Assembly: GCA_965220935.1 (NCBI GenBank)
Contig: OZ244857.1
Location: 2,666,001-2,730,000 of the forward strand
Reading direction: 5' to 3'
DNA: 64,000 bases
From: Bin80 sp965220935
GTDB taxonomy: Bacteria; Bacteroidota; Rhodothermia; Rhodothermales; Bin80
In this document: positions 27,398-37,480 of the stretch, piece by piece
How positions within the stretch are numbered: position 1 is the stretch's first letter
Layout: each line of letters opens with the position of its first letter
Translations under genes and position numbers: made by a program
Notes under the pieces: model-generated
What the model was told of the DNA's origin: nothing
The model's input: the letters and a program-made list of their open reading frames with translations, nothing else
The model's database searches: none

Positions 27398-28907
27398 GTG
27401 CCAATAAAAATGACATGAATTTGATTCCATTTTAGTGAATCGGGGTGAGGTCATTTTCGGTTTCAATATTATCATTTTAACGGCTTGGGTTACGGGATTG
27501 TTCCATATTCAGATTTGTGTCAGTTTGCGGTTGATTGATCCACACTTTACGTGGAGGCTTTGGGACATGGGGACTACCATTGATAAATGGTTCTGGGTTG
27601 CGATCGTAGGCTTCGCGCTGGCGTTGTTGCTACACTTGGTCTGCCTCTCCAAAATGTAAGGTGGAGGAATGCCCGAGTGATAGAATTCGTAGTTGTACCA
27701 TTGGAAGAACTGTCGTGCACAGCTTTGGGCATCTTCAATGGATCCGAAGCGAGGGATGTAGGTCTGGTGATACTTCATGATTCCGAGTACGGATGATCAT
27801 TGGATTGATAGGGGCGGCTGTATGAGCCTTATAACGGCAAGTAGGCGTACATAGGTTTTACTGACCATGACGGTGCCGCGTTCGGAGTGAATCACAGTTG
27901 ATCTTCACATATATTTTGACGGTCGATGGTGGTCATGATGAGGTCCTTGGCGATGGTTGCCGACTCATGAGCGTCCAGCCGACGACATGCGGCTGAAGAC
28001 ATCTAGGATCACATACAACTTGAAGTAGATGCCTTTGAGTGTGGTCATATCCCAGCTCCACAGTTGATTGGGGGCAGTGGTTCGGGTTTGGTATGAGGAG
28101 GAGGAATTCGCTGGTTTCTACGCTCTTGAACTTGGCTATTTTCCTGTGATACATTGTCCTCCAATGGCATAGGGTTTGGCCTTCATCCAGGAGTCTGGCC
28201 CAGATCTGGCGGGGCGGTATATCCATGAATAAATCTGAGTTCAGTATGGCCAGAATCTCGGCGCGTTTCGTTTTGGATAACCTGCGTGCATTCTGGCGCT
28301 GCGCGTTGACTCCGATAATAGGAAGACAAAGAGAGTCCTACATAGTGGCAGGCACCATTAATTCCCATGATTGAACGCAGCTCGCGTATCATCTGAATCT
28401 TTGATAGTCGTCCTTGGTCGGGTTGGTTTCGCAAAAAGTAATGAGATTTTTTTTAACCTCAATGAACATTTTGGCCTTTTTCAGTTCTGCCAGCGCCCAG
28501 CTGAGTTCTTTTGTGAGTTGTTGGATTGTCTCATCTTTCGCTGCGAGTTCACAGCCGATCTTGGTTGCAGTGTGCCACGCGAACGCTGGTTACGCCACTG
28601 GGTCAAGTGAGAGGAATGCAAGCCCTCTCTGCGCAACAGCGTTCCAATCTCCTGACACAGCCGTCCGCTTCGTCCAAAATACGTAGTTTGTAGCTGGTGC
28701 TAAATCTGCGACGCTTGGCTCTGGGGATGACCTCCGTTGGTGGGGCTTTTTTTCCTTCACCTTCGAAGTTCAACGAATCATAGTGGTTCATAATTAAAGT
28801 GATTAGTTCGTAAATTAGTTGCTTGAACACAACCATAAAATATGAACTCACCCCCGGTCCTAGATTCACTAATTATTGTATCGGGGTGTGTCACTTTTTA
28901 TTGGCAC
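27398..28907 (-). mobile_element. IS3-family insertion sequence, dead
   Basis: Matching ends GTGCCAATAAAAA at 27398 and its complement ending at 28907 bound 1.5 kb. On the minus strand it encodes pieces of an IS3 transposase pair. OrfA pieces (AKRRRFSTSYKLRILDEADG near 28720) are followed by OrfB pieces (CHYVGLSLSSYYR; APPQIWARLLDEGQTLCHWRTMY; then about 28000 VVGWTLMS; and the C-terminal MKYHQTYIPRFGSIEDAQ...RQFFQWYNYEFYHSG near 27700). These lie in several frames, so the transposase is multiply frameshifted and inactive. Confidence 0.85.
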
Positions 28908-29213
28908 ACAGAGAAAAGTATAATATTGCTTGTCCAGTAATATTAATTTCTCGTCACTTGAATCTTACACCCAACATTTTTCAGTAATTGGAATGATCTA
29001 TCTCAAAACTTAAGATCTGATTCTTGTTTGATTGGCAATTCAAAAATAAGATACAAGGATTGCTTTACACTTGAGTAGGTCTTGAACATTGGTTTTGGTA
29101 GAGTGTCTATTGTTAATTTCTTCTTCACGCAGATGAATCTGTGCATTACTGGCCAAATACTCAGTCACTAACAATTATATTGAGTCTCTTTACTAACACG
29201 AAGAGATGGGGCA
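28908..29213. other. intergenic gap without recognisable gene
   Basis: AT-rich; no supported open frame and no clear terminator for the transporter gene ending at 29214. Confidence 0.4.
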
Positions 29214-30413
29214 TTAAAATAACTGCTGAGTCACCCACAGCAGTGTGCGAATCCCAAGTCCTAAACAGATAAGTGTCACCAGAACCCCAAGCCCAAAATA
29301 CCACCGTGGTAACTGCACTGCTTCTTGTCTGACCGAGAGATAAAGTACAAATCCTGCTATGACAGGTAGCAGTAATCCATTCGCTGCCTGAGCCGCAATG
29401 ATGATCTCCAAGGGGCCGCGCCCTAATAGAGCAAATCCCATACCAATGACCAAAACAGAGAGCCACACGATTCGAAATCCTTGATGTCTTGAGTCATCGG
29501 GCCATCCAAAAATTTCCCTAACACCGCAAGCTGCTGCCAGAGGAGCAGTGACTGCCGATGTAATCCCCGCTGCGAACAACCCAGCCCCAAATAAGACCTC
29601 GGCAAAGGGGCCTGCAACAGGTCGGATAACAGCAGAAATGTCAGCCACAGACGCAACCGTATTCGTTTCAAGACCAGCCCCTGCAATTAAAATAGCCGCT
29701 GAAATAATCCCTCCTATGGGCAAGAAGATTGCCATTCCCAGTAACTCACGCCTCCATGCAAACCGAGAATGGACTCCAAACCAGTATTTCTTTGCAACAC
29801 TTCCGTGCAAAAAGAGATTATACGTGACGACAGTCGTTCCAATGAGTGCAATCGTCTTGACCATTGCACCATCTGGAATGGTTGGAAGAGTTAAGCCATG
29901 CAATACCTGTGACCAGTCAACAGGTACAAAGAATAGGGTGGTTAGAAAGATACCGCCCATCAGAGCCACTAATCCTCCCAGTAGTCGAGTAACGCTCCTG
30001 AGATCTAACAATAGAACTGCTCCTGCCAATCCACCAACTACTAGCACTAAGAGAGTTTGAGGCAAGTCCAATAAAATCCTGAGCCCCGATGCCGCACCCA
30101 AAATATTACCAGTTTCAAACGCTGCAGTACCTGCCCATAGCCCTAAAACAACCAGTGGAATAGTAATCCACCGCAGTGAAGAATCTTGGGTATACTGTCG
30201 CAATGCCTCTCCCATACCGAGGCCTGACAGGATACCAGCCCCAGCCGTAAAGGATTGAAGGATAAATGTAGCCACAACTGAAAAGAGTAATACCCAAATG
30301 AGAGCATATCTAAAATCTATTCCCGCAGTTGCGCAAGTCAGCACTGTCCCCGGTCCTACAAATGCTGCAACCACCAATGAAGATGTCCCCAGCTGTAACC
30401 GGAGGCGTTTCAT
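29214..30413 (-). CDS. Nramp-related metal ion transporter with altered metal-site motifs
   Basis: A 399-residue polytopic inner-membrane protein with about 11 hydrophobic helices. The first helix carries VGPGTVLTCATAG where classical Nramp proteins have DPGN. The sixth carries VVTYNLFLHGSVAKKYW where they have MPH. The rest (AGAGILSGLGMGEALR; GLWAGTAAFETGNILGAASG) follows the family. Because both metal-binding motifs are changed, Mn/Fe transport should not be assumed: Nramp-related proteins with other substrates (for example Mg or Al) exist. It lies 12 bp after korB on the same strand and may be in that transcript. Confidence 0.8.
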   Translation of the reverse strand: MKRLRLQLGTSSLVVAAFVGPGTVLTCATAGIDFRYALIWVLLFSVVATFILQSFTAGAGILSGLGMGEALRQYTQDSSLRWITIPLVVLGLWAGTAAFETGNILGAASGLRILLDLPQTLLVLVVGGLAGAVLLLDLRSVTRLLGGLVALMGGIFLTTLFFVPVDWSQVLHGLTLPTIPDGAMVKTIALIGTTVVTYNLFLHGSVAKKYWFGVHSRFAWRRELLGMAIFLPIGGIISAAILIAGAGLETNTVASVADISAVIRPVAGPFAEVLFGAGLFAAGITSAVTAPLAAACGVREIFGWPDDSRHQGFRIVWLSVLVIGMGFALLGRGPLEIIIAAQAANGLLLPVIAGFVLYLSVRQEAVQLPRWYFGLGVLVTLICLGLGIRTLLWVTQQLF

Positions 30414-30425
30414 AGTGCTACGACT

Positions 30426-31499
30426 CTACGAAATCGTCCAAGTATCTGCGGCGTGAAGTAATTTATCAAGATCACCAGGGCCTCGTTTATTGGTCACCTC
30501 CTCTACCTGTTGCTGAAGCATCTGCTCATAGGTTGGACGCTGCTCACAGTAGAAGACTCCAAATGGACGAGGCATGCTTGGTTGCTGCGACATACGGCTG
30601 ACAATTTCTGCTAATTCCAGCGTCGTTTCGTCGTATACAAGTGCATCCTCTACCGAGAAATTCTCCTTTTCCAAATCAAATACAACTGGCCGGAATCCAT
30701 CTAGACGAATCCCTTTGGTGTTATTGGCAAATAACATCGGCTTACCATGCTCCAGAAAAATCGTACTGTCAGACTTGGTCGCCTTCTCAGTAAATTCAAA
30801 AAATGCGCCATCGTTATAGATATTACAGTTCTGATAGATCTCAACAAACGAAGTCCCCTGATGCTCATGTGCGCGGCGAAGAATTTGAGTTAAATGCTTC
30901 GTATCTCGGTCAAGCGTTCGCGCGGAAAACGATGACGAGGCTCCAAGACTAACAGAGATTGGATTAAACGGTGGCGAAACCGATCCATAGGGGCTACTCT
31001 TAGTCACTTTTCCGATCTCACTGGTAGGACTAAACTGGCCTTTGGTAAGCCCATAGATTTGATTATTGAAGAGCAATATCTGAAGATTCACATTTCTGCG
31101 CAATATATGAATTAGATGATTCCCACCGATAGATAGAGCATCCCCGTCACCAGTCACCATCCAAACATCTAAGTCTGGTCGAGAGGCTTTAAGACCAGTG
31201 GCGATTGTTGGGGCTCTACCATGGATGGAATGCATCCCATAGGTTTCCATGTAATATGGGAAGCGACTTGAGCAACCGATGCCACTGATAAATACAACAT
31301 TCTCACGCTGAACATCTAACTGAGGCATCAGCCTCTGCACAGTCGCTAGAATTGCATAATCTCCACATCCAGGGCACCAGCGGACATCCTGATCACTTGA
31401 GAATGCTTTACGATCAATCCGTGGCTTAGCGGGAGTTGGAGTACGAGGTGGTCGGCCTGGCGGTCTGGTTGGCTTCTTTATTGGAGGTAAAGTTGGCAT
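30426..31499 (-). CDS. korB: 2-oxoacid:ferredoxin oxidoreductase beta subunit
   Basis: A 357-residue thiamine-diphosphate subunit. It has an iron-sulfur/TPP region with WCPGCGDYAILATV, FISGIGCSSRFPYY and HSIHGRAPTIATGLKASRPD. The TPP-Mg motif GDGDALSIGGNHLIH is followed by NNQIYGLTKGQFSPTS. With the alpha subunit four bases upstream it forms the enzyme that oxidises 2-oxoglutarate (or a related 2-oxoacid) to an acyl-CoA with ferredoxin as acceptor. A proline-rich N-terminal extension (about 30 residues) precedes the core. The symbol reflects the usual two-subunit arrangement; substrate preference is not proven by sequence. Confidence 0.9.
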   Translation of the reverse strand: MPTLPPIKKPTRPPGRPPRTPTPAKPRIDRKAFSSDQDVRWCPGCGDYAILATVQRLMPQLDVQRENVVFISGIGCSSRFPYYMETYGMHSIHGRAPTIATGLKASRPDLDVWMVTGDGDALSIGGNHLIHILRRNVNLQILLFNNQIYGLTKGQFSPTSEIGKVTKSSPYGSVSPPFNPISVSLGASSSFSARTLDRDTKHLTQILRRAHEHQGTSFVEIYQNCNIYNDGAFFEFTEKATKSDSTIFLEHGKPMLFANNTKGIRLDGFRPVVFDLEKENFSVEDALVYDETTLELAEIVSRMSQQPSMPRPFGVFYCEQRPTYEQMLQQQVEEVTNKRGPGDLDKLLHAADTWTIS

Positions 31500-31503
31500 G
31501 AAA

Positions 31504-33393
31504 TTATTGATTGCAGTGTTTGATCGCAGCGTCTACGATTTCACTTGCCTTAAATGGCTGTCCCTGAATTTTATTGAGCGCTGAGATTGGCAAAAGAAAC
31601 TGATCACGCAGTATACGAACGAGTTGGCCTTTATTGAGCTCAGGCGCCATATAACGGTCATAGCGGCTTAGGACTTTCCCTAGATCTGGTGGAAGAGGAT
31701 TAATGTGTTTAATCTGCACCATGCCAGTCTTTAATCCATCAGCGCGTAACCGATCAACAGCACTTTTGATGGCTCCCTCGGTAGATCCCCATCCGATGAT
31801 GATCAAATCTCCTTCGGTATCGCCATAGATCGTGAGAGGTGGAATAAACTGGGCAACCTTCTGCACTTTATCGGCGCGAAGATTGGTCATAAATTCGTGA
31901 TTGTCTGGATCATAAGAAACGGCTCCAGTCTGATGCTCTTTCTCCAGCCCACCGAGGCGATGCTCTAATCCCGCTGTTCCAGGTTTCGCCCATGGCCTCG
32001 CAAGTGTATCTTCATTTCGGAGATACGGTAGGAACGTCTTTTTATCATCAACTTCATGATTAGGCTCGGTTGCAAAGGAGACATGAAATTCTTCCAGATC
32101 ATCCGTTGATGGGATGAGCCAAGGCTCTGCACCGTTGGCCAAGTAGCCATCTGCCAGCAAAATCACTGGTGTCATGTGACGTACAGCAATAAGACAAGCT
32201 TCGTAGGCGGCATAAAAACAATCACCTGGGGTTGACGCTGCGATGACTGGAAGTGGTGACTCTCCATTGCGTCCGTACATGGATTGAAGCAGGTCACTCT
32301 GTTCGGTCTTGGTAGGGAGTCCAGTAGACGGGCCTCCTCTTTGTACATTAACAATGACCATCGGTAGTTCGGTCATGATTGCTAATCCTATTCCCTCTGC
32401 TTTGAGCGTTAATCCTGGTCCACTAGTTGCACATACCCCTAAGTTACCACCAAAACTTGCGCCGATTGTGGCACCGATTGCAGCGATTTCGTCTTCGGCT
32501 TGAAAAGTTTTCACACCGAAATTTTTATATCTGCTTAGATGATGAAGCAGGTCAGAGGCAGGGGTAATGGGGTAGCTACTATAAAAGAGTTTGAGGTTAC
32601 TTTTGGTACTGGCAGCAACAAGTCCTAATGCAAGAGCTTCTACTCCACGGATGGCCCTATAAATGCCGGGTTCAAGTTGGGCGGGTGCTACCCGGTATTG
32701 GATGATAAAATCTTCGGTAGTTTCACCGTAGTGAAACCCTTTTTTCATCACATGTGTGTTTGCTTCCAGAATCTCTGGGCGACTGGCGAATTTTTCAGAT
32801 AACCAGTCCAATGCAGGCTCAATGGGGCGAGAATAAAGCCATAGTGTTAGCCCCAATGCAAACATATTCTTACAACGATCTATAACTTTTTTGTCAAGTC
32901 CAAAATCTTTGAGTGCTTCCTCAGTCATCCGCGTTAATTCAACCTTGAAGACTTGATAGTCCTTCAAAAGATTCTCGTCGGCCAACGGATCAACCCCGTC
33001 ATATCCTGCGAGTTTGAGATTGTGCGGCTTAAATGCATTTACATTAATGACTATAGCGCCGCCTCGACGTACTCTTGAAAGATTTACTTTCAGGGCCGCA
33101 GGATTCATTGCAACCAATAAATCAACCTCATCTCCTGGAGTTCGGACGTTGACCGATCCAAAATGCAACTGAAAGCCGCTGACACCATAGGTCGTGCCAG
33201 CGGGCGCACGGATTTCGGCAGGGAAGTCAGGGAGGGTTGCTAGATCGTTTTGAGCAAATGCGGTGGCCAAAGTAAACTGAGATCCTGTTAACTGCATTCC
33301 GTCTCCAGAGTCCCCTGCAAAAAGAACCGTGGCCTCATTAATGGATCTGACAGGTGTTGAGTCCTTAAGTATCTCTGATGAATCCTGATTCAT
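31504..33393 (-). CDS. korA: 2-oxoacid:ferredoxin oxidoreductase alpha subunit (gamma-alpha fusion)
   Basis: A 629-residue subunit. Residues about 20-210 form the gamma-type CoA/oxidoreductase domain (LFAGDSGDGMQLTGSQFTLA, DFPAEIRAPAGTTYGVSGFQ). Residues about 250-480 form the pyrimidine-binding alpha domain (YPITPASDLLHHLS, FQAEDEIAAIGATIGASFGG, ATSGPGLTLKAEGIGLA, NVQRGGPSTGLPTKTEQSDL). The rest is a transketolase C-terminal-like domain. The fused gamma-alpha form is normal for this enzyme class. It is the first gene of a korA-korB-transporter cluster. Intact. Confidence 0.93.
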   Translation of the reverse strand: MNQDSSEILKDSTPVRSINEATVLFAGDSGDGMQLTGSQFTLATAFAQNDLATLPDFPAEIRAPAGTTYGVSGFQLHFGSVNVRTPGDEVDLLVAMNPAALKVNLSRVRRGGAIVINVNAFKPHNLKLAGYDGVDPLADENLLKDYQVFKVELTRMTEEALKDFGLDKKVIDRCKNMFALGLTLWLYSRPIEPALDWLSEKFASRPEILEANTHVMKKGFHYGETTEDFIIQYRVAPAQLEPGIYRAIRGVEALALGLVAASTKSNLKLFYSSYPITPASDLLHHLSRYKNFGVKTFQAEDEIAAIGATIGASFGGNLGVCATSGPGLTLKAEGIGLAIMTELPMVIVNVQRGGPSTGLPTKTEQSDLLQSMYGRNGESPLPVIAASTPGDCFYAAYEACLIAVRHMTPVILLADGYLANGAEPWLIPSTDDLEEFHVSFATEPNHEVDDKKTFLPYLRNEDTLARPWAKPGTAGLEHRLGGLEKEHQTGAVSYDPDNHEFMTNLRADKVQKVAQFIPPLTIYGDTEGDLIIIGWGSTEGAIKSAVDRLRADGLKTGMVQIKHINPLPPDLGKVLSRYDRYMAPELNKGQLVRILRDQFLLPISALNKIQGQPFKASEIVDAAIKHCNQ

Positions 33394-33724
33394 GACTTAG
33401 TTTGAAATCAATATTACTAGCGCCGATTCAATTCAACCCTTTGCCTATGGACGGGTTGCACATCAAGAGTGTCCAACCCCTGAGGATACCTCCTTTGTTA
33501 CAATGAACTTGTGCGTCATTGATTTTGATCGTCAGAAAATTGAGCGTAATTGGCCTGTACCTCAATCGTAAAATTAGGGAATTATATTATTTGACTAAAC
33601 GAATGATCAGCCTCTGTTGGTGATACAAAAACGTAATGTTAGTCATATTGGAAGAGATTTCAATCTACTACAACAATGGTTTTCTAAAACAATTCCTACT
33701 ATAAATGAGATGGTCTATTATCAA
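33394..33724. other. intergenic gap between korA and the HNH/Calx-beta gene
   Basis: It holds the promoter side of korA (divergent from nothing) and the 3' side of the Calx-beta gene. No supported gene or clear terminator was seen. Confidence 0.4.
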
Positions 33725-36700
33725 CTACTTCATTAATGTCATCACCTTCATGTCGAAGTGATGATCGCTTTGCAGAACATACAAATATTTGCTATTTGAT
33801 AAACCTGATGCCAAAAATAAGACTCGGTGATGCCCCCTTGATTGAACTCCATCAACTAGAGTCTCTACCTTCTGCCCCAACATATTATACACTGTGAGTG
33901 TGACGTGCTGATCTTCATCAAGTGAAAATTCTATGGACGTAGTTGGATTGAATGGATTCGGGTAATTTTGCTCCAACGCAAAGGTATTCTTTGGATGATC
34001 CATATGTGATTCAACAGACGTTGGCATACCTTGATCTAAAATGGTGACATCAATGGATGTGGTATCACCTAGTATAATATTCAAAGGTAGTGTTTCCAGA
34101 GTGATCGTAAAGATTTCATCATCTAGATCTTCATCAATCATGGTAGCAATTGTCGCAGATCCAGTGATCTGATTTTGGGGGATTGTAATTGATGCTATGG
34201 CTTCATAGTCGGCGGTTTCAGCGGTTTTGGTGGTAAAGATTAATGGAAGCGTTAACTGCTTGAAAACCGAACTAGATAGACGGGCTTTCGCCGTCATTGA
34301 ATTTCCCTCAACAACTGGATTGGGGGTAACGGAAATACTCACCGTTGCAGAATCATCATTCACGATGGTTCCTAAGGCATCTCTACGGGCAATCACAAAG
34401 CCAGTGTGGGACGAGGCAATCTCTACGGTAAAGGTTTCATTGGCCTCCACTGCTGTGTCTTCAATTGTGGAAACAGAAAAAGTGTGTGTCTCATTAGCTG
34501 TACCAATGAAAGTAATCGCTTTGGTAGTCTCGATATAGTCATCCTCTTTCTGAGCAGTACCATCAGTGAAACTGGGGATGATGGTAAAACCACCAGCGAC
34601 TGCATTGTCCGAAGTGATGGTAAAGATTAATGGATCTCCCTCTCTTGCAGATGCATCGTAAATGTTTACTAATGATGGTATAATTTCTACATCATCGTCA
34701 ATGATGGTGCCGATCCCCGTATCCGTAGCCGCGATAGATTCGCTCGTTCCAGAGGCAATAAGTCCAACGGTAAAGGTTTCATTGGCCTCCACTGCTGTGT
34801 CTTCAATTGTGGAAACAGTAAAAGTGTGCGCCTCATTGGTTGTACCCGTGAAAGTCATCGCTTGGATATTCTCAATGTAGTCATCCCCTTTCTTAGCGGT
34901 GCCGTCGGTAAAACTGGGAGTGATCGTAAAGCCGCCAGTGACTGCATTGTCTAAAGTGACGGTAAAGATTAATGGATCTCCCTCATTTGCAGAGGCATTG
35001 TTGATGGTCACCGATGGTGCAATGTCTACATCATCATCAATAATGGTCCCGATCCCCGTATCTGTTGACGTGATAGATTCACTTGATCCAGAGACAATAA
35101 GTCCAACGGTAAAGGTTTCATTGGCCTCCACTGCTGTGTCTTCAATTGTGGAAACAGTAAAAGTGTGCGCCTCATTGGTTGTCCCAGTGAAGATGATTGT
35201 CTGACTGTTTTCAATATAGTCGGCTCCTTTCTTGGCTGTACCGTCTGTGAAGATCGGCATAACAGTAAAGCCACCTATTATTGCATTGCCTAAAGTGATG
35301 GTAAAGATTATTGGTTCTCCCTCACTTGCAGAGGCATTATTTATGGTCACTAATGGTATAGGTGCCACATCATCGTCAATGATTGTCCCGATCCCCGTAT
35401 CTGTCGACGTGATAGATTCACTCGTTCCAGCAACTGTGAGTCCAACCGTGAAGGTTTCATCGGCCTCCACGGCTGTGTCTTCAATTGTGGAAACAGAAAA
35501 AGTGTGCGTCTCATTGGTTGCCCCAGTGAAGATGATTGTCTGACTGTTTTCAATATAGTCGGCTCCTTTCTTGGCGGTGCCGTCGGTGAAACTGGGAGTG
35601 ATCGTAAAGCCGCCAGTGACTGCATTGTCTAAAGTGACGGTAAAGATTAATGGATCCCCCTCATTTGCAGACGCATTGTTGATGGTCACCGATGATGCAG
35701 GTGCCACATCATCGTCAACTATAGTGCCGGTTCCTGTATCCCTTGCGTTAATGGACACAGTAGTTCTAGTAACGGTAAGTCCAACGGTAAAGGTTTCATC
35801 GGCCTCCACCGATGTGTCTTCAATTGTGGAAACAGCAAAAGTATGCGTCTCATTGGCGGTGCCCGTGAAGCTGATTACTTGAGTATTCTCGATATAATCA
35901 ACTCCTTTATTGGCCGTGCCGTCAGTGAAGCTCGGCGTTAAAGTAAAACCGCCACTGACTGCAGTGTCCAATATAACGGTGAAGGTCATTGGATCTCCCT
36001 CACTTGCAGATGCATTGTTGATCGTCACTGATACAACAGGTGCTACATCATCATTGACGATAGTGCCTATCCCAGTGTCCGATGCGGTAATAGATCCATT
36101 CGTTCCAGAGACTGTGAGACCAACCGTGAAAATTTCATCGGATTCCACTGAAGTATCTTCAATTGTAGAAACCGCAAAAGTATGGGTCTCATTGGCCCTG
36201 CCTGTGAAACTAATTGCCTGCGTGTTCTCAGTATAATCAATCCCTTTAAGTGCTGTACCATCAGTAAAACTAGGGGTCACGGTAAACCCGCCTGAAATTG
36301 CATTATCCAAGATCATTGTAAAAGTCAGTGCATCTCCTTCGTTTGCCGATGCATCGTTGATGGTCAACGCTGGCATTGTGGTTTGACCCCCACACTGAGG
36401 AATCACCATTGAAAAGTTTGACGAGGTTGAGATACAGTCGTTGATTAACTTCAGCAGAGCAGTTTTCTCGGCTTGATCTACAGATAATCCATACTTCTTC
36501 TTTGTCTGAACAATCGCAGCTGCGAACCAGCATTTATTCTTCTCAGGAACCCACTCAGCGGCATCCTTAGCGCTTTTTTGATTACGATTCAGACTGGGAG
36601 TTGCCAAGGTTAAGTTGAGCAAATCTGAGGCAAAGGCACTCTTCTCTGATCTGGGCCTCCCACACATTCCCGAATCGTGCGCCTCAGATGTAGCTGTAAT

Positions 36701-36964
36701 GTGCTCAATATCCGATTCTCGCAAACTCTCAAAACATGTGAAATCATATGGAGAAAACATTCCGCCTTGTGCTTCAACAATCTTTGGTTCAACCGACTGT
36801 GAATACGAGTATTGTGACCTTACATAACTTGAACAGCGATCCTCGTCCTGAACGGTCAAAGAGTTCAAATCAGTGAGTATTTGGTTCTGAGCCAATGCTG
36901 GTTTGAAGATCATTAATCCAGTAATCAAAACGCACAATGGATAAACCAGATCAACTTTTTTCAT
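33725..36964 (-). CDS. secreted HNH-nuclease-like domain fused to Calx-beta repeats and a type IX sorting tail
   Basis: A 1,079-residue protein with a signal peptide (about 1-25, ending ALAQ). Residues about 80-180 match the secreted HNH family: IEHITATSEAHDSG (His), SDLLNLTLATPSLNRNQKSAKD (Asn and N-x-x-K) and AAEWVPEKNKCWFAA. From about residue 196 come six Calx-beta-type repeats (NASANEGDPLIFTVTLDNAV...VEADETFTVGL...DTGIGTIIDDDV) and one divergent repeat. A C-terminal sorting domain (NYPNPFNPTTSIEFSLDEDQ) begins near 995. The nuclease residues look preserved, so the protein could be a surface or released DNase carried on a Ca-binding stalk. The repeats are about 340 bp and close in DNA sequence. 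Confidence 0.85.
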   Translation of the reverse strand: MKKVDLVYPLCVLITGLMIFKPALAQNQILTDLNSLTVQDEDRCSSYVRSQYSYSQSVEPKIVEAQGGMFSPYDFTCFESLRESDIEHITATSEAHDSGMCGRPRSEKSAFASDLLNLTLATPSLNRNQKSAKDAAEWVPEKNKCWFAAAIVQTKKKYGLSVDQAEKTALLKLINDCISTSSNFSMVIPQCGGQTTMPALTINDASANEGDALTFTMILDNAISGGFTVTPSFTDGTALKGIDYTENTQAISFTGRANETHTFAVSTIEDTSVESDEIFTVGLTVSGTNGSITASDTGIGTIVNDDVAPVVSVTINNASASEGDPMTFTVILDTAVSGGFTLTPSFTDGTANKGVDYIENTQVISFTGTANETHTFAVSTIEDTSVEADETFTVGLTVTRTTVSINARDTGTGTIVDDDVAPASSVTINNASANEGDPLIFTVTLDNAVTGGFTITPSFTDGTAKKGADYIENSQTIIFTGATNETHTFSVSTIEDTAVEADETFTVGLTVAGTSESITSTDTGIGTIIDDDVAPIPLVTINNASASEGEPIIFTITLGNAIIGGFTVMPIFTDGTAKKGADYIENSQTIIFTGTTNEAHTFTVSTIEDTAVEANETFTVGLIVSGSSESITSTDTGIGTIIDDDVDIAPSVTINNASANEGDPLIFTVTLDNAVTGGFTITPSFTDGTAKKGDDYIENIQAMTFTGTTNEAHTFTVSTIEDTAVEANETFTVGLIASGTSESIAATDTGIGTIIDDDVEIIPSLVNIYDASAREGDPLIFTITSDNAVAGGFTIIPSFTDGTAQKEDDYIETTKAITFIGTANETHTFSVSTIEDTAVEANETFTVEIASSHTGFVIARRDALGTIVNDDSATVSISVTPNPVVEGNSMTAKARLSSSVFKQLTLPLIFTTKTAETADYEAIASITIPQNQITGSATIATMIDEDLDDEIFTITLETLPLNIILGDTTSIDVTILDQGMPTSVESHMDHPKNTFALEQNYPNPFNPTTSIEFSLDEDQHVTLTVYNMLGQKVETLVDGVQSRGHHRVLFLASGLSNSKYLYVLQSDHHFDMKVMTLMK

Positions 36965-37423
36965 ACAAAAACCTGCATTATGTATGGACAGAACGCTCGT
37001 TTCAAGATTAAATTAGAAGTAGAGACACAAAGAGTGGACCAAGATGGAGGATGCAAAGCCTCCCGTGTGCAAAACTAATCATCCAAATAACTAGAGTGTT
37101 CTTTGTTGCATCACTAAACCAGTACACGGCAAGATTAGCATTAGAGGCTATAACTACGTCTATTTTGATGAAACTGCAACAGTAGTATGTACAACTCTGG
37201 CTGTGTCACTGTGAGATTACAAATAGACTTTTATCCTGTCTTGCCCTCAGATCTCCGAAGCCACTCCGACTTGTTGAGGGGAATCCTTGACATTCTTTTT
37301 GCGATTTCTTATGCAATAGATTGAGTAATATCGGCCTTTTATTCACCTACCCACTGATATACCCTAATCTTTAGCGTCTGTGAATGTAAACGATGTAATA
37401 CAATCTGTTCCTTTTGAGATGAC
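36965..37423. other. intergenic gap between the Calx-beta gene and the IS1634 direct repeat
   Basis: No supported gene. It presumably includes the promoter of the gene starting at 36964. Confidence 0.4.
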
Positions 37424-37480
37424 ACATTGCTGATCAGAGTCAGGATTAAAATCAATCACTCTCTACTGAGATGACTTCAT
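37424..37480. repeat. 57-bp direct repeat, left copy
   Basis: Identical in all 57 bases to 39360-39416 and immediately outside the IS1634-type element. It is best read as an unusually long target duplication made on insertion. Confidence 0.9.
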
